Below, piece by piece: positions 1 to 11,267 of a DNA stretch of 64,000 nt. The position numbers and the translations under genes are program-made. The notes under the pieces are model-generated. The model saw only the letters and a list, made by a program, of their open reading frames with translations. It did no database searches and was not told the origin of the DNA. Origin of the DNA: Zygnema cylindricum (taxonomy: Eukaryota; Streptophyta; Zygnematophyceae; Zygnematales; Zygnemataceae); contig JBBHKE010002782.1 of assembly GCA_037447655.1 (NCBI GenBank), forward strand, positions 211,851 through 275,850. Direction: 5' to 3'. Each line of letters starts with the position of its first letter. The first letter of the stretch is position 1.

Positions 1-906
1 CAATAAAGTGCCCTGGCTTTTTGCAAAAATGACATAGGCCCTTTGGGGGCCTCGGTCCTCCAAGTTAGACTCTTTCTCCTTTGTATGGTTTTTTCGGTTC
101 GGTCTCCACCTGTCCCCTCCGGCGGCTAGAGCTTGAACGCTCTTTCCACCTCCCCTGATCTCCATGGTATTTTCCTGCACAAGTATCATCCTGACCACTG
201 TATTCCACTTCCATGAACAATCAGTCATTTCTTGTACTCTGTACACTAAGTTCTCATACTCGTCTGGTAAATTCATCATGAGAGTGTTTACTTTCTTTTT
301 CATTGTGCTTGTCCAACCAGCACTTTCCATCTCCATATACAAACAAGAAAGGTCATTGCAATAATCTAACATCTTTCCTCTTTTGTACGTGTAAATCACT
401 AGCTTTTGCTTAGCCAACTGGAGCTCCTGAATGGTACTTGCTCTATAGATCTCCACCAAACTTTCCCACAACTCCTCGGCCTTGTAAATATTAAGGTGAG
501 AGGTGGCCAATGCTTGAGTGAGATGCCTTAGAATGAAGTTCTTGGCAGTCATATTTATGTCTTCCCACATTTAAACATCGTTCTCCACTGTCTTCACGAC
601 CGCCGCTTCTGGTGCCATGGCAATAGGGGTGAGGGATGTCTCCTTCGCTTTCCCCTTTTCGGACACACTGCTGTCCCCATGATCTGCCTCCTCCGCGGAA
701 GCAGTCGCGGCTGCAAAAAACCTTACTCCTCCAAATCCTGGCGGAGTTCGCGAAGGTGGACGTTTCACTTGTCCACTAACGATACCCCAATATCGATTTT
801 CACACAAAGATCCCATCATCATGGCTTCCCAATAGGTGAACCCAGATCCATTAAAAGTGGGCACCCTAGAGGGTGGGCCCATTACTTGCAATTCTGTATC
901 CTCCAT
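1..906 (-). pseudogene. Copia-1 gag, 5' part, broken
   Basis: This is the start of a Ty1/copia polyprotein read leftwards from an ATG at 906. Its first residues (MEDTELQVMGPPSRVP) match the start of Copia-11 at 59204. The frame stays open to a stop near 571. The homology continues below that through the Gag helical region (ILRHLTQ, then a CNDLSCLYMEMES-like stretch), with further frame errors, and reaches the zinc-knuckle region at the window edge. In copia elements Gag forms the virus-like particle and its knuckle binds the element RNA. The start codon lies inside the LTR. The rest of the element is outside the window. Broken copy; family assignment is secure. Confidence 0.85.
872..886 (-). 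other. Copia-1 primer binding site (half initiator tRNA-Met)
   Basis: Read on the minus strand the site is AGTAATGGGCCCACC, 13 of 15 positions equal to GGTTATGGGCCCACC, the complement of the anticodon arm of plant initiator tRNA-Met. It directly follows the LTR and is also gag codons (V-M-G-P-P). Confidence 0.7.
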
Positions 907-1898
907 TGGACTACAGAATACAAGAAGCCTCTAGATAGTTGTTAACTAGCCCACTTTAACCCACAGCCACTGCTGCCCAAAAGGTCACACTAAAAATTTG
1001 ACTGCACCCCTGTGCAGACTCGACTCCTCTGAGTCCGTAGCAAAAAGAATCACTGAAAACGGCGATCCAGCTGGTTAGTTATGGGGCAGTAAAAAATGCC
1101 AATTCATACAAACTCTCAAAGGGAGAGGTGACTGCCTACCAAAATTTTCTAAGTCCTGATTTCCTCTAATAACTTCTATCTACTGAAGTACGGACCAATC
1201 AGATTACTGTACCGTACCAAAAAGTACTATTGCCGGTGTACCTTTTGTACGGCCTATGTACGACAGGACTATTAAGCAGACGCGTGTCTCCTTTTCACTC
1301 ATCCGTACATTCATCGGAATTGCGATGACCGAATGTCATCTCTCCACGTGGCTCCAGGTCATGCCACGTCACTAAACACCAAAGTGACTACTCCGAGATT
1401 TCGGCGATGATGTGCGCCGTTTGATTTGCAAAGAGACGCAATCTTGGCCGTAATAAATACTGCGCGATATTTGTTTCGTTGTCGAAACAAAATGTGTGGT
1501 ATCCGTTTTGAATTGGTACATTTACAAAACTATATCCATGTACGCCGTACATAGTTTTAGTTAAATGGTTTTGCTACTTCCTAAATATATATATATCTAT
1601 CACATACTATAGCATTTAGCATTGGTCCTAGTCTAGGAGGATAAAGCTGACCACTATCGGCCAGCTTGACGAACCGCAGGTACCGGGATCAAATCCCGGG
1701 TCCGTCAGGTATATTTTTAGAAGCCTTAAAAATATCTGCCTGTTGAACTAAGGCAGCCATGGATCAACCACTCTCTCTCTCCTTCAGTGACTACAACAAG
1801 TATGGGGGCTAGAGAAAAGAGGTGTAGGCAAGCTGTGTGTCCTTTCTCTTTTTCTTTTATACTAACATTTTAAACCTAGAAAATACCTAATTTCAATA
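887..1898 (-). repeat. Copia-1 5' LTR
   Basis: The LTR is about 1012 bp and in element orientation ends ...TTGCA. The outer end reads TATTG, a decayed TGTTG. It aligns along its length with the Copia-11 LTRs, so it is the same subfamily. It holds the tRNA-like block at 1628-1712, a G-box-like CACGTGG near 1344, several GTAC motifs at 1200-1265, and leader hairpins GACTC-AGAG-GAGTC and CTGCAC-AGGG-GTGCAG near 1000-1045 on the minus strand. Confidence 0.85.
1628..1712 (+). other. tRNA-like module, antisense in the LTR
   Basis: On the plus strand, antisense to the element, TAGTCTAGGAGG fits the Pol III A-box consensus TRGYNNARNNGG. GGATCAAATCC differs from the B-box GGTTCRANNCC at one position and sits in a T-arm-like hairpin. 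The flanking GACGAACC and GGTCCGTC can pair. It looks like a tRNA-derived internal promoter; no full cloverleaf or anticodon can be assigned. Confidence 0.5.
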
Positions 1899-2433
1899 GT
1901 TTTGTGTATGGTTCAATATCTGGAAACATTTGAATAACATTGTTTTGTAGTTTAGTGTAATAAAAAATAGTGTTCCATTAATCAGGTTTTTAGAAACTAA
2001 TAATTTGAGTTATGAGGTACAATGACGTACAGGTAGGATGCTTTATCGTTAGCCAAGATAATAATCGTAGTAACGGTTAACCAAATTAGTGTAGATCAAT
2101 AGATACACACTGTGAGTATATAACTTAGGACTTAGCCAATTTTGTATCATCCAATTTTGGGTATATGATTTTCTAAAGGCGATTTTTGGGAAACCTCCAG
2201 ACTTCATATCTTATGGTTTACTTAGTCATTTAGGTTGCAATTTTGGGAATTTTCATTTTATTGTATTGTGTATCACTTTTGCAAATTTGAAACATATTGG
2301 CCTTCTGAGTCAAATTTGGTGTAATATGAAAGTTGGTTGTTGAGTAGGTGTTTGACTACTTTTGTTGTTTTCCATGTCTACTTCCACTACTACTGCTGGT
2401 TCCCCTTCTGCAACAGTGGTTGTAGAAAGGCAG
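1899..2433 (+). repeat. A-type copia LTR fragment
   Basis: This matches the right half of the Copia-4 LTRs (14165-14710 and 19385-19937). It includes the block with GTGTAGATCAATAGATACAC and the end with the ATG and codons for STSTTTAGSPSATVVVE. Its left part is missing where Copia-1 abuts, so Copia-1 most likely inserted into it or recombined with it. No primer site follows. Confidence 0.75.
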
Positions 2434-3262
2434 GAATATATGTACCCGCTGAGGAAATATTTGTAGCGTCGGAGGTAATTAATGACTCGTACATATAGCA
2501 TTAAATGCACGACCCAAAATTTCAAAACGCAATGACAAAAAGTTGGCAAAAAACTTTCATGGTGGGAGCGTGACGGGCTAATGTCGGCAGATTCGCAGCC
2601 ACCCTGGCGATACGCACGTGGCCATTGCGACGTGTACGCACATATGCGCGCGCTCCTCGTGGATTTTTTTTTTACCTTTTCCATGCGGCCTATTTTTACA
2701 CGTTCTGTATTCGAGAACTGTCCTCCTTGTGCTCGGTCTTAACAAACTGTAGGGTTGATTTCGTGGCGTCTCGGATAAAAAGTGTAATATAATCCGACGG
2801 TCCGAAATTACGCCTACAACATTGGACATTTTTATGTAATGTTGTTTTTATTGGAAAAAAAAATATACGAACCTGTACAAAACGGTACGACCGTCCGTAA
2901 AAAACCCTAATTTTTTGCTAACGGAAGTCCACCTTTATAAAGGCCTCGGTTACATTGCGTATCCTCTATAAACAAGTTTTTACATACGTGTTTTTATTTG
3001 AGTGGTTCCTTCTAAGTTGACGATCAAATCTTTAAAATCGTCAAAGATTTGAAAACCGACCATTTTGGTATGGAAATCAGTACTTGCGTATTATTTACGT
3101 GTACTTCACAAGTGTACTGCGTCAATGTACTTAAAAGATCTCCTTCATTGTGATGACTTTCAAGAAAAAACTGTATTTCTTTTCGGCAAAGATTTTACGG
3201 TTACCTTGTCTGAAGGCACATGACTTTGGAGACCTTTGAAAATTTTCATTTTTTTTAATGCC

Positions 3263-3402
3263 TCGATATATTGATGAAACGATATATTGGCGATATATCA
3301 GCGATACATCGCGATATTTTGATTTTCAATATATCGAAGTGATATATTGATTATCGAGTACCGAAAATTTGATATATATCGAATATCGGCAAAAGGTTCT
3401 CG
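3263..3402. repeat. Degenerate CGATATAT repeat tract
   Basis: About 140 bp in which GATATAT or its complement ATATATC recurs at least six times with variable spacing. It is too irregular for a simple microsatellite. No function is evident. Confidence 0.55.
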
Positions 3403-3612
3403 ATACCCAACACTACTAAAAAACATAGTTGTTCAAACCAAATTTTACTCACGATTCGATCGCGCGAATTATACTTAAGTAACGCATTGAACGATTTGAA
3501 AAAATCGTTAAAATCGTTAAAGATTTTTTATCCGTACTATTTCGTACATATAAAAATTGCCCTACGATCGTACAGAATTCAAACTTATCGCATGCAAATG
3601 GTGCAACACTAC

Positions 3613-3812
3613 AATGTCTCTTTTGGTAAAATTGTGTACATTTTCGGTAAAATGTTGTACATTGCCAGAAAATATTGTACATTTCCCATAAAATTTCTGT
3701 CCAGTTAACCGGACAAAAAATACTAAGAAGTGCAGTGTATCTTTTCGTTAAAGTTCGTACATTTATTGTAAAATACCGTACATTTTCATAAATTTGCCGT
3801 TCAGTTTACCAA
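3613..3812. repeat. Diverged tandem duplication with TGTACATTT motifs
   Basis: Two blocks (about 3613-3703 and 3735-3812) share the order CTTTT-GTTAAA-GTACATTT-GTAAAAT-GTACATT followed by a CAGTTTACC/CAGTTAACC segment and an ACAGAAA/ACAAAAA segment. Within each block a roughly 22-nt TGTACATTT unit repeats imperfectly. This is an old local duplication of unknown origin. Confidence 0.5.
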
Positions 3813-4622
3813 ACAGAAAGTACTCTCCGTTTTTTTGCAATTTTTTCAAAAGGCACAAACCATACGTAGAAATTGAAAAAAATGAAAAATTCGCACGATT
3901 TGAAAAACAACGCTAAAAAGTAGAAACCCATAGGGAAATAATTGTGTAGTACGTGGTCACCCCAAATAACGTTTCAAATTTTATTCGCACATTCGAACTG
4001 GTAAATGAAAAAGAGGGCAACAAAAATCTAATGACAAAAATAAACCTTATAGAAAGTTCATAATGACAATTTTTTGCTTTGCTAACCATAAGGTACAATT
4101 GTTCTTTTGTTTTGGTAGCTTATCCCATTCCTCTAATTAAGGCCCATTTTTACCTTCTCTTTTCAGAAATATACTCAAAAGTTTTGTGATTCCATTGTCC
4201 AAATCTTGATTGATTCCATAGAATAATTAAATTTAATGGCTAAGTACCCGATGTATAGCTATACAAAAACTCGCAAAATAAGTAGGTTTCTTCTGCAAAT
4301 AACATTAAACCTCAAATCATTTAGACGGAACTCAAATTTCAAGTAAAATAAGTAAAATTTATGACATTAAATATAAATGCCTCGTTTACCAGACGACAAC
4401 CCTTTGACAACACGAAGTTGCAAAAATTTGGGTTTCTCAAGCCTTAAAATTTATATCGCCTGGGTGAACAAATATCGGAGCAAAGCCGATATATACACCC
4501 AAAAATACTCGCAATATCAAATCGTAACGCAAGAATTGCGTCTTTTTCCCGTAAGATCCAATTGGAGAAATCCATAAAACCTTTTCACCAATAGAGAGCC
4601 ACGAAATAATTACATTACAAGG

Positions 4623-5299
4623 TGTTGAAGAAATTGGCTTTGAAACCGATTAACTGAATTATAAATGAAGGAATATATAACGAATTAAAATACCGTGCGA
4701 ACGTGATCCCGAACGAAACAAATGAATCGGACATTTATTTCGACGTCTGATATTCAATGTTGGATTTAATCCAACGGCATATGTCGACGCCGAAATCCCG
4801 GAATGGTCACATTGTCGTTTTTCGACGTGGCATGACCTAGCGCCACGTGGAGGGATAACATTTAGTCACGAGAATTTCGGAGCCATACGGACTAGTGGAA
4901 AATTGACACGCGTCCACTCAGTAACCTTATCGTACACAGGCCGTACAGAAAGGACATCGGCAGTAGTACTTTTTTGTGTATAGTTATTTGATTGGTTCGT
5001 ACTTTATTAGATAGGGATTGTGAGAGGGATTAGGACTTATCATATTTTTGGGTAGACCTCTCTCTCTTTGAGAGTCTGTATAAATTGGCATTTTTGCCAC
5101 CTCATAACTTATCGGCGGGTTGGCCGTTTTTAGTGATTCTTTTTGCTACGAACTCAAGAGAGTCCAAGCTGTACAAGGGTGCAATCATTTAAACAGTTTG
5201 CCGTCTTTGAAAGCAGTGGGTGTGGCGTGAAGTGGGTTAGTTAAAATCTATCTAGAGGCTTCCTGAATTCTGTAGTCCAAAGGAGGACACAAAATTGCA
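4623..5299 (+). repeat. Copia-2 5' LTR (internally shortened)
   Basis: From about 4770 to the end at 5299 (...TTGCA) this aligns with the Copia-11 LTR in the opposite orientation. It has the GCCACGTGG box near 4851, GTAC motifs (4932-4975), a TATAAA at 5079-5084 and the leader region. The left end is less certain. A TGTTGAAG at 4623 is the best candidate start, but the hairpin and tRNA-like parts expected of a full LTR are missing or unrecognisable. Confidence 0.65.
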
Positions 5300-5811
5300 G
5301 GTTACAGGCCTACCCTTTAGGGTGCCCACCTTCAATGGATCTGGGTTCATCTATTGGGAAGCCATGATGATGGGGGCTTTTTGCGAAAAACGATACTAGG
5401 GTATCGTTAGTGGACAAGTGAAACGTCCACCTTTGGGAACTCCACCAAGAATAAAAGGAGTTAGGTTTCAAGCAGCACCTACAGCATGAGCGGAGTAGGC
5501 AGATGATGGGGACAGCAGTGTGTCCAAAAACGGGAAAGGGAAAGAGACACCCCTCACTCCTATTGCCAGGGCACCAGGAGTGGCGACCGTGAACACCGCA
5601 GAGAACGATACTCAAATGTGGAAGACGTAAACATTGGTGCCAAGAACTTCATTCTAAGGCACCTCACTCAAGCTTTGGCCACCCTCACCTTCACATTTAC
5701 AAGGCCGCGGAGTTGTGGGTGATTTTGGTGGAGATCTATAGAGCTGGTACTATTCACGAGCTCCAGTTGGCTGAGCAAAAGCTAGTGAGTTACACTTACA
5801 AAGGAGGTGTC
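5300..5811 (+). pseudogene. Copia-2 gag, truncated
   Basis: This is a gag remnant of the Copia-11 subfamily. The expected ATG in the LTR (5279-5281) is AAG. The primer site 5300-5314 keeps 12 of 15 positions. Codons for VPTFNGSGFIYWEAMMMGA follow, then an in-frame stop after a CEKRY-like segment and further shifts. Homology runs through a VEIYRAGTI-like segment and stops at a YTYKGG-like segment, where gypsy LTR sequence begins at 5812. The element was cut by that insertion or by a deletion. Confidence 0.8.
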
Positions 5812-6612
5812 GAGCGTGCCTGATGAACGTGAGGGAAGGGCCCACAGCCCGCTGTTATCGGTATTGGGTTCCTGCAAATAAACCCCAAATGCGAATGCTT
5901 CCCAAAATGATGATCATAGAAACTGCTGTCGCATCCCTGTTACAGATATGCATGCATGTAGAGGGAAGTGGGCATGGAATAACATGAGGCGGGGAAAGCG
6001 AAAGTTATCCCTTTTCCCTTCTCCCCTCTCCCTAGCCCGGGGAAGGGATTACGGTCTCGATAATCGGGCAGATATCCCAATTTTGTTCTTTGTCGACGGG
6101 AAATCTATCGCATTTGTTCCTTCAAAACCCACTTTTCGATCCAAGGGGTTTTCAGCTTACTCCAGAAAAGTAACTCCAAAGCAAAGAGAACTCTAGATGA
6201 AGACACAAATGCACTACCACGTAGATATATATATATATATATATATATATAGATAAATATGATTGGCTTTCCAGATTTAACAATATAACCTTGCCCCCAG
6301 AAAGAGAATAAAAGATATAAAATGTGAAATGTAGCGAAACGAGCTCAACATACCCTAGCAATCAACGATGAAAATGAGAAAAAGGCGACCCCTCTCCCGA
6401 TAGTGTAGTCAAAAAGGTATGGTGCTCCAATAACCTTCGGTTTCCGCATCTCGGAACCGACCAGACTCTTCTCGGTTCCAAACAACAAAAAGTCCAAAAT
6501 CACCCAAAAAGGAAGATAGTGCCAACTACCCGCCCGGACTATGATTTCCACAAAAGACAGATCCAAAACCAAGATGGCAATAGAGTCAAAACAACACCAA
6601 AATTCTCCAAAA
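5812..6612 (-). repeat. Gypsy LTR pieces in LTR-LTR junction order
   Basis: 5812-6060 matches the U3 block of the gypsy LTR (compare 42570-42860). About 6090-6612 matches the opposite end of the same LTR (compare 41420-41890). The order, with the end block preceding the start block, is that of two joined LTRs rather than one. The copy is strongly diverged and is cut by the assembly gap. A short TA microsatellite lies inside. Confidence 0.6.
6222..6251. repeat. (TA)n microsatellite
   Basis: About 30 bp of alternating TA within the gypsy LTR remnant. It is absent from the other LTR copies, so it arose or expanded locally. Confidence 0.9.
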
Positions 6613-6622
6613 NNNNNNNNNN
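6613..6622. other. Assembly gap (10 N)
   Basis: Ten N bases. The true distance between the gypsy LTR remnant and the sequence at 6623 is unknown. Confidence 0.99.
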
Positions 6623-6984
6623 TTCTTTGAAATAGTACGAGCACAAGTACTATATTACAACACCGTATTCTTCGAACCCGTACACTTAGATCTATTCAAT
6701 TTTCTCTACTTTTTCTATCCTCACCACCTTCCTTAAGTCAAGCCACTTTCACTCTTAGATTCACTAACATCACCTACACGAGTTCCATTTCGTGTGTCCA
6801 ATGGGAAGGGTTTTTGACGGTAGATATTCCCTTTTTACTAAGATCTAAATCATGTTTGCCTATAAACCCCCGACCGGTCTCACGGTAGTGGGTCCCCCTT
6901 CTCTAAACTCTACTGATAGTGACTACTAACCAGAGCCATAAGGTGCCACATAAAAAACTTTTTATTCAGTTTTCGAGTCCTGAA
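6623..6984. other. Unassigned stretch
   Basis: About 360 bp between the gap and the broken 3' end of Copia-3. No protein domain, LTR or RNA gene was recognised. Confidence 0.4.
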
Positions 6985-8050
6985 TTTTTTCGCTCCATGA
7001 TTAATATTGTCTAAAACATTCCTGAGCTTTTGACTTATTTTTCAAAAAATACACCGTGGAATACCGAGACCAATCATCAGTGATAGTCATCTCAAATCTC
7101 TTCCCCCTGGGTGATGGCACTCTGGCCAGCCCCCAAATATCCGTTTGTACTAAATCTAGAATCATTTTTCCCTTATAGATGGCAGTTTTTGGGAAGGGTA
7201 ACCTGTGTGCTTTACCTTGAGCACATCCACTACAATCACTTAGATTCTCACTTTCACCGAACTGAATTCCTTCCACCACTCCTATCTTTTTCATCTCTTT
7301 TAACTTATCTAGATTCACATGCCCAAGCTTCTTATGCCACAACATTATATCATGAACACGAGCATGATAAAGTTTCTTTTTTTCATTGCTTAAAATCAGC
7401 CTAAACATCCCTTGGTTACCTTTTTCAGCAGTGAAATAAACTCCCTTCTCAAAATTAGCAGTAAAGACTCCTTTCCTAGTGATAGTATCAAAACCCTTTT
7501 CATCTAATACAGACGTAGAGATGAGGTTTTTGTTCAGCTCCGAAATAAACAATACATCAGAGAATGTAACTATGGATGTCTTTCCTTCTACTAACACTTT
7601 CACGTCTACAGATCCTACAAGAGTAGTTGTGACTATCCTTCTATCATCGTACTCTATCTCTACGGTAGGAATCTTTTTTATCTTAGTGAATAGGAATATA
7701 TCCTTACACATGTGCATGGAGGCACGTGAATCTACAATCCAACTTGCTCTACCTTTCAATCCACCGAAAGCACATTTCTGCTTTCGTGGAATTTCGAGCT
7801 CGTTTGTCGCCTCCAACTCCTCATCCAATAGGAGCTTATCATCCTCGTCTTCAGATTCCACCTCGTGTACTTGTGTTACAAGAGCCTTTATCTTTCCTCT
7901 CGGGGTTGGCCGGTCTGCCCCTCCTTTAATGAAAGCCTGGTTAGCTTTGTGCACTCCGCCATATAGTGCTCTGGTTTCTTACAAAAATTGCACAAACCCT
8001 TAGGAGTCCTTGGTCCGAACTCCTCGGTCTGATTTTTCTGCCCCTCCCTT
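6985..8050 (-). pseudogene. Copia-3 zinc knuckle, protease and integrase N-terminus
   Basis: The main open segment (7001-7954) reads, in order, an acidic linker, WIVDSRASMHMC (the protease active site, with Arg replacing the Gly of DSG), and the GAG-pre-integrase zinc-binding HHCC region (WHKKLGHVNL ... CSGCAQGKAHRLPFP). It ends with the start of the integrase core (VQTDIWG ... TDDWSRYS), which carries the first catalytic Asp. Upstream, the Gag CX2CX4HX4C knuckle (FCKKPEHYMAEC) is readable across a frame break at about 7955-8000. The DSG-to-DSR change and the missing core make it non-functional. Confidence 0.85.
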
Positions 8051-8886
8051 CGATAATTTTTGACCTGTTTCCTGGAATCATTGTTCCTTCAATCCGTCCC
8101 AACTGCCAAGGCTTGCCCACTCTTTCCTCCCCTTCGGATCTCAATTGTATTCTCCCGAACGGGTATCATCCCTATCACTGAATTCCAAATCCACCTTGAG
8201 TCCGCCAAGTCCTTCACACAGTTTAACTATGTTCTCGAACTCATCAGGTAACTTCATCAGTAAACAGTTAACCTTTTCCTTTTCACTAAATACTTTTCTA
8301 GCACTCTCTAGTTCCATGAAAAGTGTGGCAAGCTCATTGCAAAAACCCAACATCTTCCCCCTTTTGTATACATATTCCTTAATTTTCTGATCAGCCAACT
8401 GTTGTTGCCGAATCGTACCACTTCGGTACATCTCTATGAGAGCCACCCAAAGATCGGATGCCCTCTCTACGTGCAAATGGGGAGATGCAAGCCCTTGAGT
8501 AAGATGGCGGAGGATGATGTGCTTAGGCGCCATATTGTTGTAGTCCCAGGTATCGATATCATTTTCCTCGTTTCTCAGAATAGGTGACATGAATGCTGAA
8601 CCGGTTGCTATTGGTGTGATCGTCTCCTTCTCCCTTTCCTTGTCCACCACCTCTCCTTCCTTTGTCTCCTCTGTTGAAGATGGATCTGCATCTCTAGTGA
8701 ATCTGCCTTCTGTAAACCTTGGAGGTATCCCAAGACTGGATGGACGCCTCACCCGTCAACTCACTATTCCCCAAAACCGTTCTCACATAGAGCTCCTATC
8801 ATCATACATTCCCACTATATGAAGCCAACTCCATTGAATATGGGCACCCTAGATGGTGGGCCCATAACGTGCAACAGTGAAACCTC
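8051..8886 (-). pseudogene. Copia-3 gag
   Basis: Gag of the Copia-9/-10 subfamily. An open segment (8141-8752) contains the linker PSSTEETKEGEVVDKEREKE, then ILRHLTQGLASPHLHVERAS and a conserved KLPDEFENIVKL stretch. Frame shifts lie on both sides. The N-terminal codons, including the primer site at 8855-8869, are still recognisable up to the LTR. Confidence 0.85.
8855..8869 (-). other. Copia-3 primer binding site
   Basis: CGTTATGGGCCCACC on the minus strand, 14 of 15 identical to the complement of the initiator tRNA-Met anticodon arm, directly next to the LTR end. Confidence 0.75.
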
Positions 8887-9903
8887 CATAGGACCTCAGA
8901 GTAGGCAGCTCACACGAAGCTTCAAGGATAACCTTGACCCCTTTGTGTTTCGGAAAGAATAACTGCCACCCTGGTAGAAAAAAACTCTGACCACGTTTAA
9001 CTCTGTAAAGGCAAGACTCCCTTAAGTCGATAACAAAAAGAATCTCTGAATTTGCTCCCATGAGCAGTAAGTTATGAAGGGTCAAAGGTGACCTTTTTGT
9101 ACAGCAGCTCTCCGAAGAGAAGGTCCAGTCTATCAAAATTTTCTAAGTCCTATCTCTCTCAAAAACTCTATCTACTGAAGTACGACACCAATCATAATAG
9201 TGTATCGTACATAAAGGTACACGTGCCGTTGTACTTTATGTACGACTATTGTACAACATGGCCAAAAGTCGACACATGTCATTTTTGGATTCGTTCTTGG
9301 AATCCCTGGAGATGCCGTAATCCAATGTGATTGTCCCACGAGGCGATTAATGTGACATCGATCGCAAACCGCCAAAAACCTATTGCGTGATCTCGGCATG
9401 CTTTGTGGCCGTCCGATCAAGCCGGATTTCAATCGTGGCCGTCATAAATACTTGCGCAATATTTGCTTCGCCTTTGAAACAAAATGCGCGGTATCCATTT
9501 CGGATGTGCCGTACGCCGTGCATTACAAACTGAATCTATGTCTAAATATCCCGTTGAATGAAGATAGCCGACGTGTAAACATTTAAATAACTATCATACG
9601 CTATATCATACATCTCTAGTTTAGACTAGTTGGCTAAGGCTACCGACTACTAGCTACTTCTACGGACAGTAGGTACCCGGTTCAAACCTTTGGCCCGTAA
9701 AATATGTTTTGGTAAAATCTACTAACCTAATATCTATCCCTGTTGGGATAGCATAGGCGGGCATGGCTCTATCTCCCTCTCCAACTTTGAGTGACTACAA
9801 CAAGTGTGGGAGCTGGAGAGAGGAGTTAGAGGTAGACTACCCCGGCTTATTTTTTGCATTTTAGAAAACCTAGAAAATACTAAAAAAACCTTTAATTTCT
9901 ACA
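8870..9903 (-). repeat. Copia-3 5' LTR
   Basis: A 1034-bp LTR that in element orientation begins TGTAGAAATT and ends TTGCA. On the plus strand it holds a clear antisense tRNA-like module (9619-9700) with TAGACTAGTTGG and GGTTCAAACC. It also has the GGAGAGGGAG-type stem-loop near 9770-9840, GTAC motifs near 9180-9250 and leader hairpins near 9000-9070, including TGCTC-ATGG-GAGCA. Confidence 0.85.
9619..9700 (+). other. tRNA-like module in Copia-3 LTR
   Basis: TAGACTAGTTGG (one mismatch to the A-box consensus) is followed about 55 nt later by GGTTCAAACC, a good B-box. It is antisense to the element. It resembles a tRNA with a long variable arm but has no assignable anticodon or clean acceptor stem. 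Confidence 0.5.
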
Positions 9904-11267
9904 AGAGACGGTTGAGCCCTTGCGGTTAAAGGTGTGAGTCTCTTGGTTCGTCTCCTAGAGGTCTCGCAAGGAGGAGTTCCGGAGCTGGAGGCAGGGGAGC
10001 GTTAGTGAAGAGGAGAATAGGCGGGTACGTCGTATTTGTGGGGTAACACTAGAGGATCAGGCGGCCCACGGACAGCGGCAGCTAGAGAAACAGATGGTGA
10101 AGGAGAGGGCTCTGGACAATCCCGGGGATATGTGGTGGGTTCCGGAGAGTGAGAGGAATAAGGGGGAGGAGTAGAAGATGGGGGCTCCAGGGATTTTCTG
10201 GGAGAAGTGGGAGGAAGTGTTGGAGTCTTGACGGGATGTGAATCCCTTGTCAAGTTGTAACTCCACTAAAGCCTCCACGGCAGTAGACACCTCCACCAAG
10301 ACAAAGGTAGTCTCTCCCCGAGGAGCCGAAGCGTTTCCGGAAGGTAGATCTGCACCCAAACCCTCCACATAAGGTCATGTGTTTTCCTTCCCTTTCCACT
10401 GAAAGAGAGGCTCTTGGCTTGGCTTCGAAGAGGGAATTTCAAGCTGAGTGCTTTCGAGAGGGGAAGTCCCCGCAGCTGGGGCTTCTTAATGCGACACTAT
10501 CTTTGGTGTAGTAGGAATCTTCCCGCTAAGAATTCCACTAGTCCTACGCCGAGCTTCCCTAATAAGCGTCAATTCTTGTTCCCATGCCTTTCGCCTTTCT
10601 TCCTCTAAGGCCTCCCAATCTACCGTGGCGGGTTAGGCCCCCGCCGTAGCCTGTCCTTGGGATTTTAAAACCTCCACTAGTTCCTTGGCTTTTTCGACAA
10701 CCTTAGTGAGATCCGGTATCCCTACCCCCGGAATTTCGCGATCATACGGTCAGGTCCGCTACCATCCCTCGGTCAAATCTTCTGGTCTCGTACGCGGAAC
10801 CTCTGGATCTGTTGGTTTGGATAGCCAAAGCCCTCTAGAAGGGCAATCACGAGGTGGTGCAGGAACTCGTTTCTCGATTGATGCGGACACACGAGTTGGG
10901 GACGTCTCCTCTTTAGGAAGCAGTGTGAATCGCCCCTTGCTGTCACGGTGGTCAAACCTCTTTCCCCTCAATGGATCTCGTGCTTTCCTCTCGATACCCT
11001 CTTCTCCTCTACGAGGCCGCGAAAAGGTACGCCCCCGGGAGGAACTGCTGGCTGCGATGTCTTGGGAGGAAGATGGGGGAGGGCGAGAATAGGGAGATCT
11101 TTGGGACCGGTCCTGCACCGACTGTCAAGAGGTGCTCTCCGAAGAACTGCTCAAAGTCTCCACCACCCCTCCCACGGTTCTAACCACTCTGACTCGATAT
11201 GTCCGAGCCACTCTCTGTACTAACTCCTTCTTCACCTTGAACTCATGGAGGTTGTAAAGGGCAAGGA
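9904..11267 (-). pseudogene. Gypsy-1 Gag N-terminal region, broken
   Basis: This is a diverged copy of the proline- and serine-rich N-terminal Gag region of Gypsy-2 (39631-41211). Shared landmarks are a Pro-rich tail (PSPSPSVSLAAAVRGPPDPL, then LPHKYDVPAYSP), the basic segment FDHRDSKGRF, and VVETLSSSSES. Many shifts break the frame. At its left end Copia-3 interrupts it, and at 11267 it joins LTR sequence directly, so the extreme N-terminus, the primer site and the LTR end are deleted. Confidence 0.75.

Larger units (their letters stand above)
2434..4622. other. AT-rich stretch without recognised gene
   Basis: No retroelement domain, host gene or RNA gene was recognised in this 2.2 kb. It contains an inverted pair CAAATCTTT/AAAGATTTG (3025-3033 and 3043-3051), a region of CGATATAT repeats (3263-3402) and two diverged copies of a block carrying GTACATTT motifs (3613-3812). 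Reading frames here are short and show no familiar motif. It could be host intergenic DNA or a decayed, unclassified repeat. Confidence 0.5.
6985..9903 (-). mobile_element. Copia-3, 3'-truncated Ty1/copia element
   Basis: A minus-strand copia with 5' LTR (8870-9903), primer site, gag, protease and the N-terminal half of integrase. Homology ends near 6985, just after integrase residues CFRQY, so the integrase core, RT, RNase H and 3' LTR are lost. It is closest to Copia-9 and Copia-10. It lies directly against gypsy Gag sequence at 9904, so it probably inserted into Gypsy-1. Confidence 0.85.

Noticed and set aside
1628-1712. Functional tRNA gene
   Set aside because: A and B boxes are present, but no complete cloverleaf, anticodon loop or clean acceptor stem can be drawn, and the module recurs inside every non-A LTR.
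3263-3402. CRISPR array or satellite
   Set aside because: Repeats are short, irregular and without spacer structure; the context is eukaryotic.
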